Below, piece after piece: positions 36,490 through 46,155 of a DNA stretch of 64,000 bases; position 1 is the stretch's first letter, and the number at the start of each line of letters is the position of its first letter. This DNA comes from an uncultured Alphaproteobacteria bacterium (GTDB lineage Bacteria > Pseudomonadota > Alphaproteobacteria > RF32 > CAG-239): the NCBI GenBank assembly GCA_944390455.1, contig CALXPU010000004.1, positions 25,471 through 89,470 on the forward strand, given 5' to 3'. Position numbers and translations under genes: made by a program. The notes under the pieces were generated by a model, which was not told the origin of the DNA, made no database searches, and saw only the letters and a list, made by a program, of their open reading frames with translations.

Positions 36490-37878
36490 CTAAAAGTTTA
36501 AAGACTTCGGTGTTCTCGGGAACGGAATAACGTCACGAATATTTGCAATACCCGTTAATAACATCATCATACGTTCAAAACCTAGACCAAATCCTGCGTG
36601 AGGAACAGAACCATATTTACGAGAATCGAGGTACCACCCATAATCTTCTTCATGCATACCTAACTCTTCAATACGTTTTTTCAACAATTCGTATCTTTCC
36701 TCTCTTTGTGAACCACCGATTAATTCACCAATCCTCGGAACCAAAACATCCATAGCAGCAACAGTTTTGTTATCATCATTCATGCGCATATAGAATGCTT
36801 TGATTTCTTTTGGATAATCACGAACAATTACCGGACGCTTAAAGTGTTCTTCTGCCAAAAAGCGTTCATGCTCTGTTTGCATGTCAATTCCATATTCCGG
36901 TTCATATTCAAACTTCTTTCCGGACTTCTTCATAATCTCAATTGCTTCGGTATATGTGATGCGGGCAAAGCTGTTGTTTTTGATGGTATTCAAAGTATCC
37001 ATCAATGTCGGATCTACGAATTTTGAAAACAGTTCAATATCATCATGGCATTTTTCCATAACTTCCGTTACACAATAGCGAACCATATCTTCAGCTAAAT
37101 CCATATCATCATAAATATCTGCAAATGCCATTTCCGGTTCTATCATCCAGAACTCTGCTGCATGACGTGCAGTATTGGAGTTTTCAGCTCTGAATGTCGG
37201 ACCAAATGTATAAATATCACCTAAAGCGCACGCATACATTTCACCGTTTAATTGTCCTGATACCGTCAAATGTGCCGGTTTTCCGAAAAAGTCTTGGCTA
37301 TAATCTATTTCTCCATTTGGTAAACGTGGCGGATTTTTCATATCCAAGGTTGTAACCTGAAACATCTCGCCGGCACCTTCACAGTCTGAACCGGTGATAA
37401 TCGGCGTATGAACATATTTAAATCCACGCTCTTGGAAAAATTTATGAATAGCATAAGACAATGCAGAGCGAACTCTAAATGCTGCTCCATATTTATTGGT
37501 ACGCGGTCTTAAGTGTGCTATTGTACGCAAGTATTCATCTGAGTGTTTCTTCTTTTGCAGAGGAAAATCATCAGGTGCTAAACTATATATTTCAATTTTA
37601 TCGGCAACAACTTCGTATTTTTGATTACCACCTTGCGACTCTACCAATGCTCCGGTAATTGCTACAGATGAACCTGTTGAAAGATTTTTAACTTCATTAT
37701 AATTGGGGAGATTATTATGAGCGATAATTTGCAAATTCTTTAAACATGAACCATCGTTTATTTCTATAAATGAAAAGTCTTTGGAATCTCTTCTGGTTCT
37801 TACCCAACCTTTGGCCAAAACTTCCGGTTGCGTTGTTTCTGATTTCAATAAATCTACAATTTTTGTTCTTCTTAACAT
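36490..37878 (-). CDS. asnS: Asparaginyl-tRNA synthetase
   Basis: A class IIb synthetase charging tRNA-Asn. The N-terminal OB-fold anticodon domain has [19 protein letters not shown]. Class II motif 2 is in [20 protein letters not shown] and motif 3 in [13 protein letters not shown]. The 462-aa length is normal. Direct charging of Asn by AsnS means the gatCAB amidation route is not needed for Asn. Confidence 0.96.
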   Translation of the reverse strand: MLRRTKIVDLLKSETTQPEVLAKGWVRTRRDSKDFSFIEINDGSCLKNLQIIAHNNLPNYNEVKNLSTGSSVAITGALVESQGGNQKYEVVADKIEIYSLAPDDFPLQKKKHSDEYLRTIAHLRPRTNKYGAAFRVRSALSYAIHKFFQERGFKYVHTPIITGSDCEGAGEMFQVTTLDMKNPPRLPNGEIDYSQDFFGKPAHLTVSGQLNGEMYACALGDIYTFGPTFRAENSNTARHAAEFWMIEPEMAFADIYDDMDLAEDMVRYCVTEVMEKCHDDIELFSKFVDPTLMDTLNTIKNNSFARITYTEAIEIMKKSGKKFEYEPEYGIDMQTEHERFLAEEHFKRPVIVRDYPKEIKAFYMRMNDDNKTVAAMDVLVPRIGELIGGSQREERYELLKKRIEELGMHEEDYGWYLDSRKYGSVPHAGFGLGFERMMMLLTGIANIRDVIPFPRTPKSLNF

Positions 37879-37978
37879 TTTAAATCATTCCCCATTTGTT
37901 AAATGTTGTTTTTTAAAGCAAACAGGAGCATAGAACATTTTGTTTTAAATGTAAACAGATTTATCTTTTTTTACGTTT

Positions 37979-39148
37979 TTATTGCGTCTTACTTTTTTGA
38001 GAAGCTATATGTTGGAGCCATTCTGTCACCGTCAACTCTCCGCTATGAGGTGATAAGCTCTCATAAGCTTTTTGCGCATAGGTTCGGTAATATGCTCTAT
38101 CTCTTTCGGTTTTTGCTGTTTGTTCGGCTTTACATACCGCTATAATGCTTTTGTACAACGCATTTTTGCTATGTGGTTTGAGGTATAAATTCTCTAAGCA
38201 TATTTCCGCCTTGGATATTTCTGCAACACGTTTTAGCACAAACGGTTTAACTGTTTCATCTGATGTATTTAGGCAATAGCATTGTTGGGCATAACTTTGA
38301 CGACGAACAATTACTTCAACAGAACTTCCATTGGGCAAACGAACCTGATTTAATTTTGGATTATTGTATATATATTCAAACCATTGCACCAAGCGCTCTG
38401 ATGTATATTTTTTATATTCGTGACTGCGATTTTCAACTTTATGAAAAATACGGGCGCATTCTCTAGCAGTTAATTCTCCGGCTTGTTTTTCTTGCAGATT
38501 TTCAGGTTCTTCTTTTTCCGGACAATAACGACATCCTGCCCAATTTGCAAAAGCTTCCAATACTTCTTGACGACTTTCCGTCCCATTGATGCAAAACGCC
38601 GTTTTGTTATTTACCCCTAATCTTTCTACAATTATCGGTATTTTCTTACCAGCTACTTCACAGATATTTTCTTCGGGATGTTCATACAATTTGCGAAACA
38701 ATCCATTTAATCTGTCCTGCTTTTTAAAACCTGATAATTTTTTACCATCTTCTGATTTTACATCATCAAATAGGTGTTTTACATCGCTAACTATTAATTC
38801 CCCTATTTTTTTGGCTTCCGGTTTTTGGGTACGATACATAATCCCCGTTCGTTCGGCAAAGGCTTTAAATATGGCTTCTCTAGGAGCGCGCACCGTATTT
38901 AAATAATAGGCGGAGGCGCGCCCTTCTTGGCGTCGATGCACAACTATCGGTACAGTAGCTCCATCTGATAGCGCACACTTATTTTTTTCTTTATCTTGAT
39001 AGAGTTGAACGAACAAAAAACGCAGATGACCACGTTTTTCACTCTGCGTTAATTTTTCTCCATTTTCATTTCTGACGTTATCAAAAAATTTGACAACCTC
39101 GGCTGCGTTTAATTCGCCTTCTTGTTTTAATTCTATTGCGTCCGTCAT
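37979..39148 (-). CDS. Protein of three tandem ~100-residue repeats, unknown family
   Basis: The 389-aa soluble protein is built from three homologous units (about residues 8-110, 117-212, 222-320). Each starts (Q/K)xxGEL.(A/V)..(V/A)..(F/L)F..V, continues with a helix and LF..LY..P...., then a V/P-I-I/V-V-(H/E/R)R strand and a (Y/F)CxN segment, and ends with a helix such as FANWAGC. The last 70 residues include a short fourth start, SGELTVTEWLQHI. No signal peptide, enzyme motif or known domain is visible. A three-codon frame (ATG AGC AAA TAA) overlaps its start, and AAGG lies just before that. Confidence 0.7.
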   Translation of the reverse strand: MTDAIELKQEGELNAAEVVKFFDNVRNENGEKLTQSEKRGHLRFLFVQLYQDKEKNKCALSDGATVPIVVHRRQEGRASAYYLNTVRAPREAIFKAFAERTGIMYRTQKPEAKKIGELIVSDVKHLFDDVKSEDGKKLSGFKKQDRLNGLFRKLYEHPEENICEVAGKKIPIIVERLGVNNKTAFCINGTESRQEVLEAFANWAGCRYCPEKEEPENLQEKQAGELTARECARIFHKVENRSHEYKKYTSERLVQWFEYIYNNPKLNQVRLPNGSSVEVIVRRQSYAQQCYCLNTSDETVKPFVLKRVAEISKAEICLENLYLKPHSKNALYKSIIAVCKAEQTAKTERDRAYYRTYAQKAYESLSPHSGELTVTEWLQHIASQKSKTQ

Positions 39149-39224
39149 TTATTTGCTCATTACCTTATTCAATTTGTATCAATATAGCACATTTTATTCT
39201 ATAAGGCAATACGATTTTCATGAC

Positions 39225-39560
39225 CTAAAACATAAAGCGCATCAACTGTATCCAATAAGCATAAACCGCTATAGCTACAATTTTATAAAGCACAGCCATA
39301 CTCATTAAGGCGCCCCCTAAAACAACAACCTCAATGATTATTGCCGCAATTACTGCAACACCTAACATCTCCAGCCAGTAGTATTTTTGCTTTATCAGTA
39401 ACAAGGAGGCTATTACCGCAGTTAAAGCTAAATACATATTCTGCATTGCTGCAAAAGTATGAGAAACAGGTGATGTTACCGCACTGAAATTTAATACAAA
39501 TGAGGCCATCATTACAATGGTTGCAATGATAAAAATGATAAAACTACTTCTTCTTGACAT
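39225..39560 (-). CDS. Small polytopic membrane protein
   Basis: The 111-aa product has three or four hydrophobic helices (about 7-28, 38-56, 62-82, 88-106) and very few charges. The start overlaps the methyltransferase gene by 17 bases. The family is not recognised. Coupling suggests a joint membrane role with the anchored methyltransferase. Confidence 0.6.
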   Translation of the reverse strand: MSRRSSFIIFIIATIVMMASFVLNFSAVTSPVSHTFAAMQNMYLALTAVIASLLLIKQKYYWLEMLGVAVIAAIIIEVVVLGGALMSMAVLYKIVAIAVYAYWIQLMRFMF

Positions 39561-40266
39561 TTTTACCCCCTTTTACATTTTTCTTTACAGCTTTACTTGT
39601 CGTTTTTGATTTAACTGCTTTTTCCGTCTTTACCGGTTGGGAATTTGTTTTCTTTTCTGCACTGACTTTCTTTGAGTTTCCCTTCTCTACTTTAGATTTC
39701 CTATACACAAAAATTTTTTCAGGGACACCATAGATTGAGGAATCTATTTGTTTAATCTCTTCAAGATGTCCTAACGGAAACATTTCAGAAATTACAACAC
39801 AACTTTCTTTAATATTCTCAGCCAAAATTTTTCCTAAAGGTTCGCCAGTCACTTTCAAAATATAGCACATAATTAAGTCCATATCTCGGTAGTCTTGCTT
39901 CATATAATCACCTTTAATGAAAGTAATATTTTTTAGACCAGCCGCTTTGATTTTCCCCATTGTTAAAGGCACTATATCCCATTCATAACCGATAAACTCG
40001 TGCTCGGGAAATTCTTTGGCTAATGGTAACAAAAGTGCACCACTACCACAACCTAAATCGGTCACTTTCATTTTGTGTTTGGATTTCTTTAAGATTGCTC
40101 TTGCCTCTTCAATCATATCTTCTTTTATTTTTCCGTATGATGACACAAAAGGACCATATTTACCACATCCGCATTTGATGTATGAATATGTTTGATACAA
40201 TAAATATAAAATCGCTGCAAACCCTATCAGCAGCGCCAATATAGTGACTATTCCGTTACAGCTCAT
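39544..40266 (-). CDS. Membrane-anchored class I SAM-dependent methyltransferase
   Basis: The 240-aa protein has one N-terminal transmembrane helix (about residues 5-25) and a Rossmann methyltransferase core, with the SAM motif KVTDLGCGSGALLLPLAKEF near residue 65 and an acidic post-II segment FIGYEWD. The substrate is unknown. A Lys-rich tail of about 45 residues ends the protein. It is divergent from the first sirtuin gene, and the core resembles small cytoplasmic methyltransferases on a membrane tether. Confidence 0.75.
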   Translation of the reverse strand: MSCNGIVTILALLIGFAAILYLLYQTYSYIKCGCGKYGPFVSSYGKIKEDMIEEARAILKKSKHKMKVTDLGCGSGALLLPLAKEFPEHEFIGYEWDIVPLTMGKIKAAGLKNITFIKGDYMKQDYRDMDLIMCYILKVTGEPLGKILAENIKESCVVISEMFPLGHLEEIKQIDSSIYGVPEKIFVYRKSKVEKGNSKKVSAEKKTNSQPVKTEKAVKSKTTSKAVKKNVKGGKNVKKK

Positions 40267-40376
40267 TATTTGTTCTCCGTTTTATAAAAAAGTTGCTATC
40301 TTTCTATTGGTGTTATATATATTGGAAATTGTTTAAGAAAACATTTAATTTTTTATTCTTTACGGGAGAGTTTTCA

Positions 40377-41096
40377 ATGCCTAAAAAATATAATCGTATT
40401 CTCTTTCTTACCGGCGCTGGTATTTCTGCAGAATCCGGATTAGCGACATTTCGCAGTGAAGATGGACTATGGAATCACCACCGTGTTGAAGATGTGGCTA
40501 CCATTGAAGCTTATTACCGTAATCAAGACTATGTACATGATTTTTATAACAATATGAAACCAGAATTATGGAATGCAAAGCCTAATGCCGGCCATTTAGC
40601 TATCACTCGATTACAAAATGAATATCCGGCTGAGGTTAATATTATTACGCAAAATATTGATACTTTGCATGAAAAAGCTAAGAGCAAAAATGTTTTTCAT
40701 ATTCATGGGCAAATTAATCAGGCTGTGTGCATGAATTGTGGTCATGTTCTTGAAACCTGGGGAGATGTTACCTCCGAAACTTGTTGTGAAAATTGCCATA
40801 TCATGGGTATGATGAAACCTAATATTGTCTTCTTTGGCGAAAATCTGCTCTATATGGATAAAGTTGAAAATTTACTCAAAACGTCCGATTTATTTGTTTC
40901 GGTCGGAACTTCCGGTGTTGTTTACCCTGCCGCTGGTTTTGTACAAACTGCCAAATATTATGGCGCCGACACGATTGAATTTAATTTGGAGGCTACCTCT
41001 AATAACTTCTTTTTTGATAAGCATGTAATGGGAAAAGCCGGAGATACTTTGCCTGCATTTGTTGATGAATTACTTGCGCAGCTTAAGGACAATTAA
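40377..41096 (+). CDS. cobB: NAD-dependent protein deacylase (sirtuin 1 of 2)
   Basis: It removes acyl groups from lysine using NAD, releasing nicotinamide. Sirtuin motifs: FLTGAGISAESGLATFR, TQNIDTLHEKA, the catalytic HIHGQ, a zinc knuckle of two Cys pairs (CMNC, CENC) and MMKPNIVFFGE. It is 239 aa from the ATG at 40377, which has GGGAGAG ahead. The Tyr in FYNNMK matches the CobB Tyr used for acidic acyl groups, while the partner Arg three residues on appears to be Met, so desuccinylase activity is doubtful. It overlaps the convergent GT2 gene by 14 bases. Confidence 0.9.
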   Translation: MPKKYNRILFLTGAGISAESGLATFRSEDGLWNHHRVEDVATIEAYYRNQDYVHDFYNNMKPELWNAKPNAGHLAITRLQNEYPAEVNIITQNIDTLHEKAKSKNVFHIHGQINQAVCMNCGHVLETWGDVTSETCCENCHIMGMMKPNIVFFGENLLYMDKVENLLKTSDLFVSVGTSGVVYPAAGFVQTAKYYGADTIEFNLEATSNNFFFDKHVMGKAGDTLPAFVDELLAQLKDN

Positions 41097-41940
41097 TCTT
41101 TAATAAATTTTCATAAAAAGATGCGGTAAAAATATTTTTATCGCCGAGCATCTTTATTTTTTCACAAGCATTGGCTTGATAAAACTTCTGAGGATTTTGA
41201 GTGGAAAACCTTTGTCCTATTTTTTCTCTAACAGCAATATTTCCCGCTTCATAACTGATGCCATAATGTTTTTCGCTCTCGCCGTTTCTTTCTAATATAT
41301 CATCTTTTATCGCTGCGAATTTTGCTCCGGAGAACAACATATTTACCCAAAAATCCCAATCTTCACTTGCTCTTAAATTTTCATCATAGCGTATCTTATG
41401 CGCTTTGGCAAATTCCCTTCTATACATTATATTGGCATTACCAAAATTATTATACTGTATCAAACCAGCTGCTATATTATCATGATTATCCGGTATACGA
41501 GGCAACCCTCTAATCTGCCCAGCAACAGCCGTAATATTCTCGTTTTCATCTAAGAACGCAACTTGTCGCTCCATTCTCTCGGGCAAGCTTTTATCATCAT
41601 CGTCCATAATCATCACATATTCTCCACGCGCTAAATCTGCAGCTTTATTACGAGAATATGCTATCCCATGATTTTTATCATTTTTATAATAGCGGATACG
41701 CTTATCTTTGTAACTTTTTACAATATCATCCGTGTTATCCGTTGAGCCATCATTGATGATTATAAACTCAAAATCATTATACGTTTGAGCTAAAATACTA
41801 TCTATCGCACGAGGTAATATTTTTTCTCGTTGATACGTCAACATAACAACGGATACCTTCGGCTTTTGCATCCAAAGGTATCCGCTAAACAATCCGACCG
41901 CCAGTATCACACCAGCTATAAGTCCTTTTTTTATTCTCAT
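41083..41940 (-). CDS. Family 2 glycosyltransferase with N-terminal membrane anchor
   Basis: The 285-aa protein has one hydrophobic helix (residues about 6-24, basic residues before it) directly followed by a GT2 fold: VSVVMLTYQRE, FIIINDGSTDNTDD and the metal-binding IMDDDDKS. The positive-inside rule would put the catalytic domain in the periplasm, unusual for an enzyme using nucleotide sugars. No C-terminal membrane helices are present. Its ATG adjoins the SlyB-like gene's stop, so the two may be co-transcribed. Acceptor unknown. Confidence 0.83.
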   Translation of the reverse strand: MRIKKGLIAGVILAVGLFSGYLWMQKPKVSVVMLTYQREKILPRAIDSILAQTYNDFEFIIINDGSTDNTDDIVKSYKDKRIRYYKNDKNHGIAYSRNKAADLARGEYVMIMDDDDKSLPERMERQVAFLDENENITAVAGQIRGLPRIPDNHDNIAAGLIQYNNFGNANIMYRREFAKAHKIRYDENLRASEDWDFWVNMLFSGAKFAAIKDDILERNGESEKHYGISYEAGNIAVREKIGQRFSTQNPQKFYQANACEKIKMLGDKNIFTASFYENLLKINCP

Positions 41941-42390
41941 TTATTGAGCTATCACGCGGTTGGTACTACCGAACAATACTAAGCAACGTTGTCCTACGCC
42001 TAAAGCTTGTCCAGAACCTTGCGTGATGCTGATAACTTGTCCGTTATCTAATTTAACAATATACTCCAAACCTGTTTGGTTTGATAAACCTTTCTCTGCG
42101 GCGTTACCAACAACACCACCAAGCAAAGCACCTCCTACTGCGCCTAATGTATGTGCTGTACTTCCGCCCCCGATTGTTGAACCAGCCACACCACCGGCAA
42201 TTCCTCCAATTAAAGTACCGGCTCCGCCTTCGCTATCAACAGTTACATAGCGAACGCTCAATACTGTACATTGTGCCACGGTTGATACTCTTCCGGCTTG
42301 GTTGGTATAGTAATGGTCTGAATTGATGTTATCTGCACAACCAGCCAATAATAGCGCCGAACTCAAAATACCTAACATTGTTTTACGCAT
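41941..42390 (-). CDS. slyB: SlyB-like outer-membrane lipoprotein with glycine zipper
   Basis: The 149-aa protein has a lipobox LLLAGC (lipidated Cys about 18). A glycine-zipper region (GTLIGGIAGGVAGSTIGGG, GAVGGALLGGVVGN) and a short beta domain ending VIAQ follow. This matches SlyB/Pcp-type proteins of the outer membrane. I use the ATG at 42390; upstream codons of the longer frame lack signal features. It is preceded by the tyrA-like gene on the same strand. Confidence 0.85.
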   Translation of the reverse strand: MRKTMLGILSSALLLAGCADNINSDHYYTNQAGRVSTVAQCTVLSVRYVTVDSEGGAGTLIGGIAGGVAGSTIGGGSTAHTLGAVGGALLGGVVGNAAEKGLSNQTGLEYIVKLDNGQVISITQGSGQALGVGQRCLVLFGSTNRVIAQ

Positions 42391-42483
42391 TATAAATCTC
42401 CTCAAAAACTTTATTTTTAAATACTGTAGTTGATTATTTTTTGTTGTCAATCTTTTTCAGTTCTGACTTTTCCTCTTAAAAAT

Positions 42484-43416
42484 CTATGCTTGTTGATTTT
42501 TTAGCTCTTCCATAATTCGTTTTTCGTGCTCTGGCTGATCTTGTTTAGCCTCTATTACGTCTTTACGAATCTTTTGTGTGCGCTTAAACAGATCAAACAT
42601 TTTATCTCCTTCATCCCATCGGATATTTCTTTCCAGAGCCACTAAATCTTCAATAAATCTTTGTATTAATTCCAGCACGGTTTGCTTATTGGTTAAAAAT
42701 ATATCCCGCCACATGGTTGGATCTGAGCCTGCAATACGGGTAAAATCACGAAAACCACCAGCAGAATATTTGATTATCTCTTTATGTTCGTATCCTTCTA
42801 AATCAGAAACCGTTCCCACAATGGAGTATGCAATTAGCTGAGGTAAGTGAGACACTGCAGCCATTACCTTATCATGATGAGGCGCCTCCATCGTATCCAC
42901 CTTCATATCACAGCTTTCCCACATCTTTGTTAATTTTTCTATGGCCTCGGGCGTTGAATTGTCATCTGGGGTTAAAATACACCAGCGCCCCTTAAATAAA
43001 GAAGTAAAACCATTTTCCGGACCGGATTTTTCCGTACCTGCAACAGGATGTCCGCCTACAACAATTACTCCTATATCCTTGTTCAAATATTTTTCTATCT
43101 CTTGCAAACTATATTGCTTTACGGAACCTACATCACTAATCACAGCGCCTTTTTTTACGTATTGGGCAACTTCTTCAGCCAAATCTCCAAAAGCACAAAC
43201 CGGTGTTGCAAAAATGATTAAATCCGCATCTGATGCACCTTCTTTTATGCTATCTGTATAAATATCTGCCAATCCCAGATTTTCTGCTTTCGCTAAATTT
43301 TCTTGATTTTTATCGTACACCACCAGCTTTTTAACTAATTCTTTTTCTTTCAAATTACGTGCCAGTGATGAGCCTATTAAGCCAATACCTAAAATCAGAG
43401 CTTTATTAAATAGCAT
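42484..43416 (-). CDS. tyrC: Prephenate/arogenate dehydrogenase
   Basis: The enzyme oxidises prephenate or arogenate with NAD(P) toward tyrosine. The Rossmann motif ALILGIGLIGSSLARNLKEK opens the 310-aa chain. The conserved substrate region has GGHPVAGTEKSGPENGF, and a His-rich helix with HDKVMAAVSHLPQLIAY follows. There is no fused chorismate mutase or ACT domain. It resembles the alphaproteobacterial TyrC/cyclohexadienyl type. No other aromatic amino acid genes are nearby. Confidence 0.9.
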   Translation of the reverse strand: MLFNKALILGIGLIGSSLARNLKEKELVKKLVVYDKNQENLAKAENLGLADIYTDSIKEGASDADLIIFATPVCAFGDLAEEVAQYVKKGAVISDVGSVKQYSLQEIEKYLNKDIGVIVVGGHPVAGTEKSGPENGFTSLFKGRWCILTPDDNSTPEAIEKLTKMWESCDMKVDTMEAPHHDKVMAAVSHLPQLIAYSIVGTVSDLEGYEHKEIIKYSAGGFRDFTRIAGSDPTMWRDIFLTNKQTVLELIQRFIEDLVALERNIRWDEGDKMFDLFKRTQKIRKDVIEAKQDQPEHEKRIMEELKNQQA

Positions 43417-43611
43417 TATCTTTCCCCTTTGATAAATTTGCGCGTTAATTTATCAAAATCTCTGTATCGTGTCAACATATAGGCAAACTCTATCCTCTTT
43501 TCTTTCTTGACAGCTTTTATTTGCGCAGTATGATATTTTTGTTTTCTTAAATTTATGTTTTATTATTCAGAGGAGTAGGAAAGGACCGAACCTCATTAAA
43601 AAAATTATTTT

Positions 43612-44316
43612 ATGCTTCGTAAATTTCGTAAAATTGTTTTTTTAACCGGTGCCGGTATTTCCGCTGAATCTGGTTTAGCTACTTTTCGTGATACAAACGG
43701 TTTGTGGAATAACTATGACGCTGAAGTTGTGGCTTCATTACACGGTTTTCAAGCTAATCCCTCTTTGGTGCACCAATTCTATAACGAATTGCGCAAACAG
43801 ATGTTTGCTGCACAGCCAAATTCCGCCCATCTTGCTCTAACTCATTTGCAACAGCATTCGCATGCTGATATCCAGATCATTACTCAAAACATTGATACTT
43901 TGCATGAAAAAGCGCTTTCTCAAAATGTATGGCATATTCATGGGCAAATTAATCAGTTGAGATGTATAAATTGTGGTAAGATTACAGAGACGTGGGAACC
44001 TTGGGCTGAAAATCATCGTTGTTGTTCCTGCTTTGGTGAGCTTCGTCCGAATATTGTCTTTTTCGGTGAAGAAATATTTTTCTCCCCCAAAATTGAACAA
44101 CTACTCAATGAAGCTGATTTATTTGTGGCCATCGGAACTTCAGGGACAATTCCTCCGGCTTCAACTTTTGTATGTGATGTCCGCCAACATTCCGGCTTGA
44201 CTATCGCTTTGAATTTAGAAAAACCTGCCAATTATCGTGACTTTGATATCGTAATTAATGGTCAAATTTCTAAAACATTACCGCGTTTTATCGAAAAATT
44301 GCTTATTTATCAGTAA
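43612..44316 (+). CDS. NAD-dependent protein deacylase (sirtuin 2 of 2)
   Basis: A second sirtuin of 234 aa, closely parallel to the one at 40377: FLTGAGISAESGLATFRDTNG, TQNIDTLHEKA, HIHGQINQLRC, zinc Cys pairs CINC and CCSC, and ELRPNIVFFGEE. The shared HIHGQINQ and identical NIDTLHEKA stretches point to a duplication. No good Shine-Dalgarno lies close to the ATG; a GGAGTAGGAAAGG tract is about 28 bases upstream. A terminator follows. Confidence 0.9.
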   Translation: MLRKFRKIVFLTGAGISAESGLATFRDTNGLWNNYDAEVVASLHGFQANPSLVHQFYNELRKQMFAAQPNSAHLALTHLQQHSHADIQIITQNIDTLHEKALSQNVWHIHGQINQLRCINCGKITETWEPWAENHRCCSCFGELRPNIVFFGEEIFFSPKIEQLLNEADLFVAIGTSGTIPPASTFVCDVRQHSGLTIALNLEKPANYRDFDIVINGQISKTLPRFIEKLLIYQ

Positions 44317-44317
44317 A

Positions 44318-44350
44318 AAAAACAGGCTCTCTTTTGAGAACCTGTTTTTT
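44318..44350. terminator. Bidirectional terminator between sirtuin 2 and tsf
   Basis: AAACAGG and TCTC arms (44319-44331) pair with GAGA and CCTGTTT (44336-44347), with long T and A flanks that serve both strands. Confidence 0.82.
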
Positions 44351-44369
44351 TGTTTCTTGCAAAGTAAAA

Positions 44370-45302
44370 TTATGCGGATTTACCTAACTGAGCAGCAACT
44401 TCTGCAGCAAAGTCTTCTTCTTTCTTTTGTAAACCTTCACCAAGTTTGAAGCATACAAAACCACCGAGTTTTACTTCTGCATTGTTTTCTTTTGCAAATT
44501 CTGCAATAACGTCTTTTACTTTCTTATCTGGATCCATAATGTAAGCTTGTTCTTCAAGAACTACTTCTTCATAGTATTTACGGATACGACCTTCTACCAT
44601 TTTTTCAACGATATTAGCAGGTTTGCCAGATGCTAAAGCCTGTTCGCTGAAAATGTTCTTTTCACGTTCAACAGCTTCTGCTGGTACTTCTGCAATTGTC
44701 ATAGCAATCGGAGATGTTGCAGCAATGTGCATTGCAATATGTTTGCCCAATTCTTGCATTTTTGCTTGATCAGCATTACCTTCAAGGCTAACCAACACAC
44801 CAATTTTACCAACATTCGGGCGTACAGAACTGTGAATGTATGAGCATACGATACCATTGTTTGCACTTAAGTATGCTGCACGACGCAAGTTCATATTTTC
44901 ACCGATTTTAGCAATCATATCTGTTAAAATGCAGCCCATTTCTTTGCCGCATACCGGGCAAGTATACGTTTTCAATGCTTCAATATCACCTTTAACAGCT
45001 AATGCAGCTTTTGCGGAATTTTCTACATAATCTTGGAAAATATCATTTTTTGCAACGAAGTCTGTTTCAGAGTTTACTTCAACAACTGCACCGGCATTAC
45101 CTTCTACATATACAGAAACCAAACCTTCTGCTGCAATACGGCTTGCTTTTTTAGCTGCAGACGCTAAACCTTTTTTACGAAGCCAGTCTATTGCTTCTTC
45201 CATATTTCCGTTTGTTTCAACCAGCGCCTTTTTGCAATCCAACATGCCTGCACCAGAGGTTTCTCTCAAATTTTTTACCATAGCTGCGGTAATTTCTGCC
45301 AT
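44370..45302 (-). CDS. tsf: Elongation factor Ts
   Basis: The nucleotide exchange factor of EF-Tu, 310 aa. The UBA-like N-terminus MVKNLRETSGAGMLDCKKAL and the exchange motif SETDFVAKND are clear. The ATG at 45302 follows a GGGG-rich site. Odd point: the segment near residues 129-138 reads CPVCGKEMGC, a C-x2-C-x5-C cluster where many relatives have a Gly/Pro-rich loop, so a metal site is possible. It follows rpsB after 85 bases with a GC-rich hairpin between. Confidence 0.95.
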   Translation of the reverse strand: MAEITAAMVKNLRETSGAGMLDCKKALVETNGNMEEAIDWLRKKGLASAAKKASRIAAEGLVSVYVEGNAGAVVEVNSETDFVAKNDIFQDYVENSAKAALAVKGDIEALKTYTCPVCGKEMGCILTDMIAKIGENMNLRRAAYLSANNGIVCSYIHSSVRPNVGKIGVLVSLEGNADQAKMQELGKHIAMHIAATSPIAMTIAEVPAEAVEREKNIFSEQALASGKPANIVEKMVEGRIRKYYEEVVLEEQAYIMDPDKKVKDVIAEFAKENNAEVKLGGFVCFKLGEGLQKKEEDFAAEVAAQLGKSA

Positions 45303-45343
45303 TCTTTTTCCCCTTGTTTTGATAATCTTTGAATACATCAACT

Positions 45344-45368
45344 CGGCGGCAGCTTTTTGCCACCGCCG
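45344..45368 (-). promoter_or_regulatory. GC-rich hairpin in the rpsB-tsf gap
   Basis: CGGCGG (45344-45349) pairs with CCGCCG (45363-45368), with an inner GC pair step. No U run follows on the minus strand, so partial attenuation or mRNA processing fits better than full termination. Confidence 0.5.
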
Positions 45369-45387
45369 TCTTTTACTTAATCTAGGA

Positions 45388-46155
45388 TTAAGCGTTTTCT
45401 ACATTTTCAAATGTTTCATCAGATGATGCAACAACATCTTCGACTTTTACGCCTTGTGCTGCAACTTCTGCTTGCATACCATCCAAAATGGCTGATGAAA
45501 TCAATTCGCAATACAATTGAATTGCACGAATTGCATCATCATTTCCCGGTACGGGATAATCTACTTCATTCGGATTTGCATTTGTATCGGTAATACCGAT
45601 TACAGGAATACCCAACTTTTTAGCTTCTTTAATAGCCAATGCTTCTTTTGGAGTATCAATTACGAACAATAAGTCCGGTTGACCACCCATGTTTTTAATA
45701 CCATCCAAAGAAAGAGCAAGTTTTTCTTGTTCTTTTTTGATGTTTTGCATTTCTTTTTTGGTGTATCCTTCGTATGCGTTCTTTTCTTCCATTTCGTTTA
45801 ATTTAACGAGACGGCTGATTGATTTGTTAACTGTCTTCCAGTTAGTCAACATACCACCTAACCAACGATAGTTAACATAGTACTGTCCACATCTTTCAGC
45901 ACTTTCTTTAACAATATCTTGTGCTTGGCGCTTTGTTGCAACGAACAATACTTTGCCGCCTTTTGCAGCTACGTCACGTGCTACAGCCAAAGCTGTGTAA
46001 AGCATCGGATATGTCTTTTGAAGATCGATAATGTGTACATTATCTTTTTTGCCATAGATGTATGGAGCCATTTGAGGATTCCAACGACGAGCGTGGTGTC
46101 CAAAGTGTACGCCTGCTTCTACGAGCTGACGTAATGTAAAAGTAGGAAGTGTCAT
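45388..46155 (-). CDS. rpsB: 30S ribosomal protein S2
   Basis: The 255-aa protein has the expected blocks [32 protein letters not shown] and [12 protein letters not shown] followed by [14 protein letters not shown]. It is the first gene of the rpsB-tsf operon, preceded by a structured leader. Confidence 0.97.
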   Translation of the reverse strand: MTLPTFTLRQLVEAGVHFGHHARRWNPQMAPYIYGKKDNVHIIDLQKTYPMLYTALAVARDVAAKGGKVLFVATKRQAQDIVKESAERCGQYYVNYRWLGGMLTNWKTVNKSISRLVKLNEMEEKNAYEGYTKKEMQNIKKEQEKLALSLDGIKNMGGQPDLLFVIDTPKEALAIKEAKKLGIPVIGITDTNANPNEVDYPVPGNDDAIRAIQLYCELISSAILDGMQAEVAAQGVKVEDVVASSDETFENVENA

